Below, in pieces: positions 1-5,687 of a DNA stretch of 32,402 bases. The notes under the pieces are model-generated. The model had not been told where the DNA came from, made no database searches, and saw nothing but the letters and a program-made list of their open reading frames with translations. The stretch's first letter is position 1. Each line of letters begins with the position of its first letter. This DNA is from a virus: positions 1 through 32,402 of IMG/VR virus record IMGVR_UViG_3300028802_000048; one strand, 5' to 3'. Made by a program: the position numbers and the translations under genes.

Positions 1-42
1 GATTTTTCACTTGGACGGTCCAGCGATCCGAGGCCACCCCCG

Positions 43-456
43 TCACCGTGTCCGCGCCGTCATCGCTTCGCGTTGTCGTTTGCGTTGGTCACATGCCCGA
101 CACAAAAACTGAAGAGCGTCGAGACGCCAGAAGGTGGGGTCAGACGGCCCGAAGACTGGGACAATGTGATCCGCCACGAGTCCCGGCACGGTCAATCCGT
201 CTCGTTGACACTCACTGTCATGGGTTGGCTTCGCCTCGGGGAGTCGTGACCCACACAATCCCGCTCTTGGGACGTTGAGTTCCAAGAGTTTACTGATCCA
301 CATCTTCCGATGCTTTACCCACCGATGGCCATAGCCGCGCTCTTGTGGGAGTGAGCGCATAGCCTCCCAGGTCAGGGCACGCACAGGGTGCAGGGTGCAG
401 GGCACGACGCCAGGGCATCCGGCGTGAGCACACGCACGGGCTAAGGCGATGGCCAT
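43..456 (-). CDS. HNH endonuclease (phage type)
   Basis: A 137-residue protein with a C-terminal HNH nuclease core. ADHIVPV supplies the metal-binding Asp-His around residues 94-100, and an LC..C....K segment follows about 20 residues later, so Cys pairs and His frame the beta-beta-alpha-metal fold. An N-terminal Cys cluster (CAHAGCPG...C) probably binds structural zinc. HNH proteins of this size next to terminase genes assist DNA packaging cleavage in HK97-like phages (established for that group). Here the gene is last in the minus-strand order, and it would be directly upstream of the small terminase gene if the window is circular. No good ribosome-binding site precedes the ATG, so the start is moderately certain. 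Confidence 0.85.
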   Translation of the reverse strand: MAIALARACAHAGCPGVVPCTLHPVRALTWEAMRSLPQERGYGHRWVKHRKMWISKLLELNVPRAGLCGSRLPEAKPTHDSECQRDGLTVPGLVADHIVPVFGPSDPTFWRLDALQFLCRACDQRKRQREAMTARTR

Positions 457-504
457 TGGCCGTTATTGTGCGCCTGTGGGTTGTGGTGCGTCAATACGTC
501 GACA

Positions 505-831
505 CTACGTCTCGCGTATCGTGCGCCCATAGTTCGCCGCGAATAGCTTGGCCTTGAGCCGGTACGCTGGCGTTTTGATGCCCTTGACGTCCTCGGTAAT
601 GAGCGTGCCGCCTTCCCAGTACTCGAAGTCGCCCACATACGTGCAGATCGGAACATATTGCCGGAAACGATCGGCCCCATAGAGCGTGTATCTCGGCTGT
701 AGGTTGAGCCCGGTAATGTGGCCGGCACGCTCGAGGAGTCGCAATTCTCGGAAACGATAGGCTTCTTTCTTACTGGCGAATCGGATGCCGTCGATCACCG
801 TGGGAATGGCGAAGTACTTCCCGCGTCTCAT
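505..831 (-). CDS. DUF1064-family nuclease-like protein
   Basis: A 108-residue protein that matches the phage DUF1064 pattern: an N-terminal KYFAIPTVIDGIRFASKKEA segment with E near residue 23, then a D-F-E-Y...E-D-V-K-G block followed by T..YRLK.KL and a YG near the end. The E / D / ExVK spacing resembles a PD-(D/E)XK active site, so a small DNA endonuclease, perhaps junction-resolving or nicking, is plausible. The ATG overlaps the previous stop as ATGA and has a GAGGCG ribosome-binding site, so the longer upstream Met was not used. It lies between a small zinc-binding protein and the HNH gene. The family is recognised by motif only, and nuclease activity is inferred. Confidence 0.8.
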   Translation of the reverse strand: MRRGKYFAIPTVIDGIRFASKKEAYRFRELRLLERAGHITGLNLQPRYTLYGADRFRQYVPICTYVGDFEYWEGGTLITEDVKGIKTPAYRLKAKLFAANYGRTIRET

Positions 832-980
832 GTCGCCTCGCTCAGTTCCCCATGTCGACCGCATTGGAGACACCGAATCGGCGTATTGAGGCTGCCGTCA
901 TACCTCACCTGATCCCCGAGCTCGCAGCGCCCGTGCCGTTGGCAGTCCTGATACACGCACAACGGCGACGGGATCGTCAT
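828..980 (-). CDS. Small putative zinc-binding protein
   Basis: A 50-residue protein with five Cys residues, including a C-x4-C-x5-C cluster near the N-terminus and a CLQCG knuckle near residues 39-43. This is consistent with one zinc ribbon. Its stop overlaps the next start as ATGA, which supports translation in the operon. The start is uncertain because the ATG has no clear ribosome-binding site, and upstream in-frame codons would overlap the preceding gene. Small zinc proteins of this kind are common in phage early regions. No function is assigned. Confidence 0.55.
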   Translation of the reverse strand: MTIPSPLCVYQDCQRHGRCELGDQVRYDGSLNTPIRCLQCGRHGELSEAT

Positions 981-991
981 GGGCAGGAAGG

Positions 992-1285
992 CTAGACGAG
1001 CTTGTCTTGTGTCGCGTGACTGAGCGCCCATGCGGCCTTACCTTTCGCATTGAGGTATGACGGGCCTGTGGGTTTCGCCTTCTCCGGCGTCAGGACGGTG
1101 AGCGTCACCGGCCGGCACGCTCGCAACACCTCGCCAAATTGCCGTTCAATATAGCCCTGGATCTCAGCGTCCGGCACGGCAATCACCCATCCGGCGAGGA
1201 GCCGACAATCGCCAAAGTAGATCTGGCGAGCGCCAGGACTCACGCCGGCCATTTTGAGCAGCGCATCGAGATTCTTGTCACTCAT
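992..1285 (-). CDS. Hypothetical protein, 97 aa
   Basis: A soluble protein of 97 residues that I do not recognise. It overlaps the stop of the upstream HNH gene by ATGA, so it is almost certainly translated from the same message. The sequence is a mix of helix (first 20 residues) and probable strands (GWVIAVPD, VTLTVLTP). It has two Cys and no membrane segment. The C-terminus (SYLNAKGKAAWALSHAT) looks helical. Position between two nuclease-like genes suggests a DNA-metabolism accessory role, but that is context only. Confidence 0.75.
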   Translation of the reverse strand: MSDKNLDALLKMAGVSPGARQIYFGDCRLLAGWVIAVPDAEIQGYIERQFGEVLRACRPVTLTVLTPEKAKPTGPSYLNAKGKAAWALSHATQDKLV

Positions 1286-1845
1286 TTGGACACCGCTGGT
1301 AGCGCATCGTGCATACAGGCGAGCGAGACAGAACCAAATCCGGTCAACGCTATTTGTCGTTGACGCTCGATCTGATAGTTGACCGACATGCGAGCATGTT
1401 GCTCCTCATACTGCTCGTGCTCAGTTGGCCCCATCACCCAATGGATCACCAGCGGCTTCCGGCATAACACGCACTTAAACTCGCCGCCATGCGTGACCAG
1501 CATCTCAATGAGTTGCCGATCGTGATCCTTGATCTCGATCGTGATCTCGCGTAACGGACAAGAGTGACGGCAATAGAGCTCGACGACCATCAACCCGCCG
1601 TGATCTCGCTGGCTTCGGATCTTCGAGACCGTGGACGTATCTTTTACCGTGATCGCCCGTTTCCCACGATTACAGTCTCGACATGCCGCGACAAGGTTCG
1701 CCAGATCGTTACTTCCGCCGCCTGATTTGGGCTGTACGTGATCGACTTCCAGATCGGTTTCACTCGCCGCCTTCCCGCAATACGCACACTTAAACCCGCT
1801 CGCATGTAAGACGCGAAACCGTAACCCTTTAGAGATCTTCGCCAT
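1282..1845 (-). CDS. HNH endonuclease with second Cys/His cluster
   Basis: A 187-residue protein. Residues about 17-65 form a textbook HNH domain: C-A-Y-C, then DLEVDHVQPKSGGG, NL..AC..CN.GK. This fold cleaves DNA with a metal bound at the His-rich core. The second half holds another set of Cys/His residues (CRHSC, CVLCRK), which may form a separate zinc-binding DNA-recognition module. The start was chosen at the ATG with GAGGTG upstream rather than an earlier Met overlapping the lipoprotein gene. It is the first nuclease after the lipoprotein. It could be a free-standing homing enzyme or a packaging helper, and the sequence does not decide between these. Confidence 0.88.
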   Translation of the reverse strand: MAKISKGLRFRVLHASGFKCAYCGKAASETDLEVDHVQPKSGGGSNDLANLVAACRDCNRGKRAITVKDTSTVSKIRSQRDHGGLMVVELYCRHSCPLREITIEIKDHDRQLIEMLVTHGGEFKCVLCRKPLVIHWVMGPTEHEQYEEQHARMSVNYQIERQRQIALTGFGSVSLACMHDALPAVSK

Positions 1846-1846
1846 C

Positions 1847-2545
1847 TCAGCGCACCTCTTCCACGGACCACGCGACACCGCTACTGTTCGTGATCGCCAC
1901 GGCCCCACCGCCGCCCGTCAGGAGCGTGCCCTCGTAGCGCGTCGAGCCCCATGCCGTGCCGAGCAATTCATTCACGAGCAATCGGCCCCCGACCGTCGCG
2001 ATGAAATTGGAGCTCCGGCCGGGATACGTGCCGATGACCTTCACCCGCTGAATGAACGTCGGCATATCGAACACGGTATCGCCGCTGCCCGACCGTGACC
2101 AGATCGGCCCCGTGCGGACGCCGGACGCGTTCAATCCTATTGTCGGCACGCCGCCCGTATAGTTCGCCTGTACCGTTAGGATCGCGCTGTAGTTCGCTAC
2201 CGACTGCGGAAAGAAGGACACGATCACGTCTTGGCCTGAGCCGGGTTGAATCACGCCGCCGAGCCAGTTGGTTTTCCAGATCGTCGCCGTGATCTGGCCT
2301 TGTGGGACGGGCGACACCGAGAAGCCGGTCACGGTCAACGTGTCCGTGCCTTGATTGGTAATCCGCAATGTGCGTTCCCACCGTGCCCCGAGCTCCACCG
2401 CGCCGTAATTCATATCGCCTGACAGGGCAATGATGCTCGTCGGCAACAGGGACGATGTACGCGTGGGGCTGAGTGGCGAAGGCTTATCGCAACCAGCCAA
2501 GGCGAGAATCCCAACAAACGCTAAAACTCTCAATCTCTTTGCCAT
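1847..2545 (-). CDS. Secreted lipoprotein with ASH/Ig-like domain
   Basis: A 232-residue protein that begins with a classical lipoprotein signal: MAKRLR, a hydrophobic stretch, and the lipobox LAGC with the lipidated Cys at residue 19. Asp follows the Cys, which in E. coli-type sorting keeps lipoproteins in the inner membrane. Residues about 50-140 resemble an ASH/choice-of-anchor-D beta sandwich (LRITNQGTDTLTVTGF, ...VIVSFFP). The last 80 residues form another strand-rich module ending WSVEEVR. It is preceded by a long non-coding leader with its own promoter. Phage lipoproteins such as T5 Llp block superinfection, and such a role is a reasonable inference here. Virion function cannot be excluded. 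Confidence 0.82.
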   Translation of the reverse strand: MAKRLRVLAFVGILALAGCDKPSPLSPTRTSSLLPTSIIALSGDMNYGAVELGARWERTLRITNQGTDTLTVTGFSVSPVPQGQITATIWKTNWLGGVIQPGSGQDVIVSFFPQSVANYSAILTVQANYTGGVPTIGLNASGVRTGPIWSRSGSGDTVFDMPTFIQRVKVIGTYPGRSSNFIATVGGRLLVNELLGTAWGSTRYEGTLLTGGGGAVAITNSSGVAWSVEEVR

Positions 2546-2568
2546 AAAGACACCGTGGGCCTTACATC

Positions 2569-2587
2569 CCGCATAACCCATATGCGG
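2569..2587. repeat. Perfect inverted repeat, 7-base arms
   Basis: CCGCATA is followed by a 5-base loop (ACCCA) and TATGCGG. It ends 23 bases upstream of the lipoprotein ATG, so in RNA the hairpin would sit just before the ribosome-binding region and could affect translation. It may equally be a protein-binding operator. Confidence 0.6.
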
Positions 2588-2609
2588 CACGTTCCGAATG
2601 CTCTTGCAC

Positions 2610-2640
2610 GTCTAGCGGTGTCTCGTCCGTCTCGCTAGAC
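2610..2640. repeat. Perfect inverted repeat, 8-base arms
   Basis: GTCTAGCG and CGCTAGAC flank a 15-base spacer that contains two GTCTC-like copies. It is the second of three dyads stacked upstream of the lipoprotein gene. Confidence 0.6.
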
Positions 2641-2654
2641 CCCTCATGCGCCCC

Positions 2655-2705
2655 GATACCTACCAGATCAACGGTTGATGATCTGGCCATCCCGCAGTCG
2701 GTATC
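2655..2705. repeat. Nested inverted repeat
   Basis: Outer arms GATACC (2655-2660) and GGTATC (2700-2705) enclose inner arms CCAGATCA (2663-2670) and TGATCTGG (2679-2686) around an 8-base loop. The inner repeat also contains the shorter palindrome ATCAAC-G-GTTGAT. In RNA this makes a two-tier stem with an asymmetric internal loop. No T-run follows, so a terminator is unlikely. Confidence 0.6.
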
Positions 2706-2976
2706 AGTCGTCGAGCCGTCGATCAGCCCTTACGGGCCATGCGGTCACGGGTTGCCGGCCTTGGCAGCGCCCGCGCTTGGGTACAGGCTCGAACGTGTTC
2801 ACGACGCATTGTCGATGGCACCTTTGCCGGTTTCAACGGCCCAGGTAGTGGCCCCCTGGAACAGCGGACTTCACGTCCAAGCCCCTGAGCATGAGAGAGG
2901 TTGCGCGATCTGTTGTGGCGGGGTTACTATCAAGACCTTCGTCCCCGCTTGCCCTGCGCCAACAGGTCGAGCAGAA

Positions 2977-3000
2977 CGGCTCCGAGTAACATCGGGGCCG
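2977..3000. promoter_or_regulatory. Promoter-proximal hairpin
   Basis: CGGC and GCCG arms with an inner CCGA/TCGG pair and a 6-base loop. It begins about 12 bases after the predicted transcription start of the promoter at 3019-3048. On the minus strand it is followed by TTCTGCT, so it may act as a weak attenuator. On the plus strand the following bases are also pyrimidine-rich. Confidence 0.4.
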
Positions 3001-3018
3001 TTCGCCTTTCTGCCCGTC

Positions 3019-3048
3019 ACTATACGCCCCTCGTCGGGCCGGTGTCTA
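3019..3048 (-). promoter_or_regulatory. Sigma70-type promoter before the lipoprotein leader
   Basis: On the minus strand, TAGACA (5 of 6 to the -35 consensus, 3043-3048) is separated by 18 bases from TATAGT (5 of 6 to the -10 consensus, 3019-3024). The -35 box overlaps the stop codon of the preceding Cys-rich gene. Transcription would start near 3012 and run through about 465 untranslated bases to the lipoprotein gene. Confidence 0.6.
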
Positions 3049-3279
3049 CGCGCATCTCGAGCGCCGCCGCGCCTCGCGCCGACGTCGCAAAATCGCCTCA
3101 ATCTGCCCAGGGCTCAGATCCCGCGTCCACGGCTCCCGGTCGACGCCCGTGGCTTGCACCCGTTTGCAGTTCACGCCCGGCCGTTGCCGGCAGTCCTCGC
3201 ACCGCTTGATCTTCTGTTGCCGTTGCCGCGGCGTATAGCCGCCGAGACAGACGCACGGACACTCGCACGCATACATCAT
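3046..3279 (-). CDS. Cys-rich small protein (putative zinc binding)
   Basis: A 77-residue basic protein with an unusual N-terminal cluster CECPCVC, then CEDC and C further on, followed by a helical, Arg-rich C-terminus (RRRREARRRSR). The Cys pattern suggests a zinc-binding module, and the basic tail suggests nucleic-acid contact. Its ATG overlaps the upstream stop as ATGA, which fixes the start against a much longer upstream reading. The start is ATGATG, so the second Met is also possible. It is the last gene of the early block, and its stop overlaps a promoter for the next unit. Confidence 0.65.
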   Translation of the reverse strand: MMYACECPCVCLGGYTPRQRQQKIKRCEDCRQRPGVNCKRVQATGVDREPWTRDLSPGQIEAILRRRREARRRSRCA

Positions 3280-3467
3280 GCCGCCCCCGTGAACCGTTTC
3301 GCATAGCGCCGGCCAGTCGCCGTCTGCCCGCGGGACTTCCGATACAGCGCCGACGCCTTGTCCTGTTCGTAATCGAGCGCCGTCCGCGGCTGAATCCCCG
3401 TGGCGTGCCATGCGGGATCGGGCCGATCGCGCCACGCCAGGAACAGCCGATAGAGCCAGCGCGTCAT
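3276..3467 (-). CDS. Hypothetical protein, 63 aa
   Basis: A small basic protein, Trp- and Arg-rich at the N-terminus (MTRWLYRLFLAWRDRPD), with a charged C-terminal half. Both ends are joined to neighbours by ATGA overlaps, which is the main evidence that it is real. The N-terminal amphipathic stretch could sit at a membrane or bind nucleic acid. I do not recognise a family. Confidence 0.7.
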   Translation of the reverse strand: MTRWLYRLFLAWRDRPDPAWHATGIQPRTALDYEQDKASALYRKSRGQTATGRRYAKRFTGAA

Positions 3468-3658
3468 TCGCCCTTCTCCTTGTCGATGTCGCGCAACAGC
3501 CGATCGACATCCTCGATCGCGATCTCGGCCTTGCTCATCCTCACCGTCGCATCGGCCTGTTGCACCGTCAGCCGTCGCGCCTCTCGAGCCAATCGCCGAT
3601 CCTTCGCGTCCATGCGACGGCGAATCACCGATCCATCGACGAACCGTTGCGGCTTCAA
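3464..3658 (-). CDS. Hypothetical helical protein, 64 aa, TTG start
   Basis: A highly charged protein that is almost entirely predicted helix, with heptad-like spacing in its second half (IAIEDVDRLLRDIDKEKGE), so a small coiled coil is likely. The start appears to be TTG, overlapping the ERF stop as TTGA, with GAGGAG about ten bases upstream. A downstream in-frame ATG at codon 16 is an alternative. It sits directly after the ERF recombinase and may be an accessory factor. No family is recognised. Confidence 0.65.
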   Translation of the reverse strand: MKPQRFVDGSVIRRRMDAKDRRLAREARRLTVQQADATVRMSKAEIAIEDVDRLLRDIDKEKGE

Positions 3659-4389
3659 AATGGCGGCTCCTCGGGGAGCGTCAGCATGGCGTCGGACTCG
3701 AGCACGTCAGCGATCCCCAGGAGATCGCGCCCGTACTGGCCTTCCTTGTAGGTGAGCTCGGCATAGACGCCCCGCGCCTTCGACATCTTCGCCCACTCGG
3801 CGAGCTCCCGATCGAACGTGTTGAAGTCGTGCCCGTCGGCTTTGACGGTGTACTTCGTGAACGGCTTCCCGGCCTTGGACGTCCCGGCCTTTTGCCGGAC
3901 GTCTTCCACCTTCGCCACGACGGAGAGCCCGGCTCCCTTGGCCGGCTCCGGCTCGGCCGTGTGCGCCTTCGCCTTGTGCACCGTGCGCCCCACGGCTGAC
4001 TCGCCGTCGTCATCCTCGGCCGCGACACCGGCGACGGCCCCGAGCGCATACCGGCGAGCGTAGGTAATCGCCGAGCCCACGCCTTGCGCGTCCGCCTTCG
4101 TCACCGGCACGGCGAGCGTATCGGCAATGAATTGACCGGACGCATGCGCCAACACCGTCTCGACCTCAATCAGCCATTCGTGATCACCGGCCGAGACGAG
4201 CCGCGGAAACTGCAACACGCTCAGCCCGTGCGCGTTCAAGGCCGGCATACAGGCGTCTCGCACGGACGCCAGATCGGCATAGTGCGACTTGAAGAAGGGA
4301 TTATCCGAATCCTTCTTGGCTCCCGTCATCACCGCTTGCGCCTTGGCGAGCGCCGCGGCAAGCTCATTGATCGATTCGCTTCTCGTCAT
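3655..4389 (-). CDS. erf: ERF-family single-strand annealing protein with OB-like domain
   Basis: A 244-residue protein. Residues 1-131 carry the ERF signature: alternating K/F..SHYADL, L..HGL.VLQF, T.LAH.SGQ, and DAQGVGSAITYARRYALGA with an acidic EDDDG. ERF proteins such as P22 Erf anneal complementary single strands in phage recombination and genome circularisation. After a linker, residues about 155-232 look like an OB-type fold (KAGKPFTKYTVKADG..FNTFD...YGRDLLGIADV). The protein ends LPEEPPF, like the acidic SSB tip that recruits repair proteins. The ATG with GGAGGG upstream and ATGA overlap was chosen over an earlier Met. No replicase is nearby, so host replication proteins are probably recruited. 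Confidence 0.92.
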   Translation of the reverse strand: MTRSESINELAAALAKAQAVMTGAKKDSDNPFFKSHYADLASVRDACMPALNAHGLSVLQFPRLVSAGDHEWLIEVETVLAHASGQFIADTLAVPVTKADAQGVGSAITYARRYALGAVAGVAAEDDDGESAVGRTVHKAKAHTAEPEPAKGAGLSVVAKVEDVRQKAGTSKAGKPFTKYTVKADGHDFNTFDRELAEWAKMSKARGVYAELTYKEGQYGRDLLGIADVLESDAMLTLPEEPPF

Positions 4390-4871
4390 TCTGCCCTCCG
4401 AATCAACCCACACGACACGCACTCGACGGAGCCGTCATAGTGCCCGATCATGACCTCGTGGCAATTCGCGCACGCGCCGACGATGCCGACCGGCATCCGT
4501 GTCGCCTTCGTCGTCGCCGCCCAGACCTTCGAGAGCTCCATCCCGTAGCCTTGAATCGCCGACTCGATGACCTCCCAGAGAAATCCCGCCGGCAGATCCG
4601 GCATGTCATCCCCGTGCTGATACTCGAGCAGACTGACGACGCTCTGCGCCGTCCGTTTCCGTGCGAGCTGTCCGATGTCCGCGTCGAGATCGAGAATCGC
4701 CCGCTCCGCTCGACGGCCGTAGCCGGCACGGTCAATCGGCTTCAGGGCCTCCCAGGTCGTCGACGCCGCCGGATCAAAAATCTGATGCGCCGTATAGAGC
4801 GCCCGTGCGATCGTCTCAGAGACCAGCGAGAGCATCGCCGCCCGTGTCAGTGTGCTATTCTCAGGACTCAT
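4386..4871 (-). CDS. Hypothetical protein with C-terminal zinc ribbon
   Basis: A 161-residue protein. The first 120 residues are mostly helical (ETIARALYTAHQIFD..., ERAILDLDADIGQLARK), with no recognised domain. The C-terminus has a clear CANC...CVSC zinc ribbon (residues about 134-155). It overlaps the ERF start as ATGA and so is co-translated with it, suggesting a role in DNA recombination or replication. The ATG has GAAGGGA about seven bases upstream. A nearby hairpin (4887-4908) lies just before this ribosome-binding site. Function unknown. Confidence 0.75.
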   Translation of the reverse strand: MSPENSTLTRAAMLSLVSETIARALYTAHQIFDPAASTTWEALKPIDRAGYGRRAERAILDLDADIGQLARKRTAQSVVSLLEYQHGDDMPDLPAGFLWEVIESAIQGYGMELSKVWAATTKATRMPVGIVGACANCHEVMIGHYDGSVECVSCGLIRRAE

Positions 4872-4992
4872 CCCGTGTTCCCTTCTCGGCCCGGTTCCAG
4901 CCGGGCCGTTTTACTTCACGCGTGCCGGCCGGGATCTCCCAATCCCACGACGCGCCGCCGAGGTTGAATCCACGGCCCGCCGCCGCCGACAC
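4861..4992 (-). CDS. Small ORF, possibly frameshifted
   Basis: A 43-residue frame starting at GTG with protein-like content (GRGFNLGGASWDWEIPAG) and ending ten bases into the next gene. There is no ribosome-binding site. A second frame starts upstream at 5014 (GTG, reading SINQFSRV) and would join smoothly to this one if one G were skipped in the GGC-rich stretch near 4979-4989, giving about 50 residues. The gene may therefore be a single small protein interrupted by a one-base shift or an assembly error, or simply not coding. Confidence 0.4.
   Translation of the reverse strand: MSAAAGRGFNLGGASWDWEIPAGTREVKRPGWNRAEKGTRDES
4887..4913 (+). terminator. Plus-oriented rho-independent terminator-like hairpin
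   Basis: Perfect 8-base arms CGGCCCGG and CCGGGCCG around TTCCAG, followed on the plus strand by TTTTACTT. The T-run is on the plus side, yet all nearby genes are on the minus strand, so it would stop antisense transcription. On the minus strand it would form a hairpin just upstream of the 161-residue gene. Confidence 0.5.
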
Positions 4993-5046
4993 GCGAGAAC
5001 TGATTGATACTCACGACTCCGGATGTCGAGCGCCTCGTACGGTGTG

Positions 5047-5277
5047 CTACTGAACACGCACGACGGGACGCGCTGACGCCGCTTCATACCGATCCACCCA
5101 ATCCTGTGCCTCGTCGGCGACGGCGTGCAGCACCTGATCGAGCGCCTCGCGCTGTTCCCAATTCGCCACTTTCAGCGAGACGATCAGCCGTTCACGCTGT
5201 TCGAGTAAGTGCGTCAGCGCCGCATTGACCCGCCGTTCCTCGTCGAGCGCCAGCCGTAACGCTTCCACGTCCGTCAT
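5047..5277 (-). CDS. Hypothetical coiled-coil protein, 76 aa
   Basis: A small, highly charged protein predicted to be helical for most of its length (ALRLALDEERRVNAALTHLL), with heptad-like Leu/Ala spacing typical of a coiled coil. The start is the ATG with AAGGAGGAG upstream, overlapping the previous stop as ATGA, so a longer upstream reading was rejected. It follows a single-pass membrane protein. No family recognised. Confidence 0.7.
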   Translation of the reverse strand: MTDVEALRLALDEERRVNAALTHLLEQRERLIVSLKVANWEQREALDQVLHAVADEAQDWVDRYEAASARPVVRVQ

Positions 5278-5405
5278 CGCTCCTCCTTCTCTCGTCGCAT
5301 GCGACGGAGCATCAGCCCGTGCCGCCGCCGCTGTGAGCGCGTCTCGGCATAGACTGCCAGCCACCAGCACACGAGCGCAAACGCCAGCAGGACCACAACC
5401 GTCAC
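5274..5405 (-). CDS. Small single-pass membrane protein, 43 aa
   Basis: The GTG start overlaps the HTH gene stop as GTGA. Residues about 2-20 (TVVVLLAFALVCWWLAVYA) form one membrane helix, followed by an extremely basic tail (RSQRRR, RRMRREKEER) that would stay in the cytoplasm. The stop overlaps the next gene as ATGA. Another in-frame GTG lies two codons upstream. Such proteins are often membrane-acting phage early products or small holin-like proteins. No function can be assigned. Confidence 0.6.
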   Translation of the reverse strand: MTVVVLLAFALVCWWLAVYAETRSQRRRHGLMLRRMRREKEER

Positions 5406-5608
5406 GAGCACGCCCGCCGCTCGATGTCGATCCCGGTGAGCTTCTGCAACCGCTGCGCCGCCGCCGGCCCGAGCTGCCGATAGCCGGACAGCACGAGCGA
5501 CAGCATGGAATTGGAGATCTTGAGCTGTTGCGACAGCCAGAATTGCGTGCGCCCGTGCTCGGCGAGATAGACGCGCACTTGCCGCCGGAGATCCGTTTGT
5601 TGCGCCAT
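5402..5608 (-). CDS. Cro/CI-type HTH DNA-binding protein
   Basis: A 68-residue protein composed almost wholly of a helix-turn-helix domain of the Cro/C1 class: RTQFWLSQQLKISNSMLSLV is helix 2, turn and recognition helix 3, and LGPAAAQRLQKLTGI is the supporting helix. It is probably a transcription regulator that binds short operators. A promoter at 5616-5645 ends so close to the ATG that the mRNA would be leaderless, as for lambda cI from PRM, and no ribosome-binding site is seen. An imperfect dyad overlaps the -35 box and could give autoregulation. It heads the early operon. Confidence 0.85.
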   Translation of the reverse strand: MAQQTDLRRQVRVYLAEHGRTQFWLSQQLKISNSMLSLVLSGYRQLGPAAAQRLQKLTGIDIERRACS

Positions 5609-5615
5609 GCCGGAG

Positions 5616-5645
5616 AGTCTACGCCGCGCCTCGTGGCCGTGTCAA
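5616..5645 (-). promoter_or_regulatory. Promoter of the HTH gene, leaderless transcript
   Basis: On the minus strand a perfect TTGACA (5640-5645) is separated by 18 bases from TAGACT (5616-5621, 4 of 6). The initiation point falls at about 5608-5609, on or next to the ATG. An AT-rich imperfect inverted repeat (ATAAAC-AAA-GTTATT) overlaps the -35 box and is a candidate operator. Confidence 0.65.
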
Positions 5646-5687
5646 TAACTTTGTTTATCCGGCCGTCACTGAATCCGCAGGTCGTGC

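Larger units (their letters stand above)
2546..3045. other. 500-base non-coding region rich in dyads
   Basis: No convincing coding frame is seen on either strand. The region holds a minus-strand promoter at its right edge, one promoter-proximal hairpin (2977-3000), and a cluster of inverted repeats (2569-2705) just before the lipoprotein gene. It separates the ERF/early gene block from the lipoprotein/nuclease block. It could be a structured leader, an operator cluster, a small non-coding RNA or a replication origin. I cannot tell these apart by reading. Confidence 0.6.

Noticed and set aside
2700-2830. Possible tRNA in the dyad region (GTTCGAGCC-like T loop)
   Set aside because: No matching T-stem, acceptor stem or anticodon arm could be drawn on either strand.
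2871-3101. Minus-strand frame of 76 codons in the leader
   Set aside because: It overlaps the promoter and the end of the previous gene, has Arg/Gly-rich random composition and no ribosome-binding site.
2752-3306. Plus-strand frame of 184 codons over the non-coding region
   Set aside because: It runs antisense through the Cys-rich gene, has low-complexity Pro/Arg content and no ribosome-binding site. The surrounding structure fits a leader on the minus strand better.
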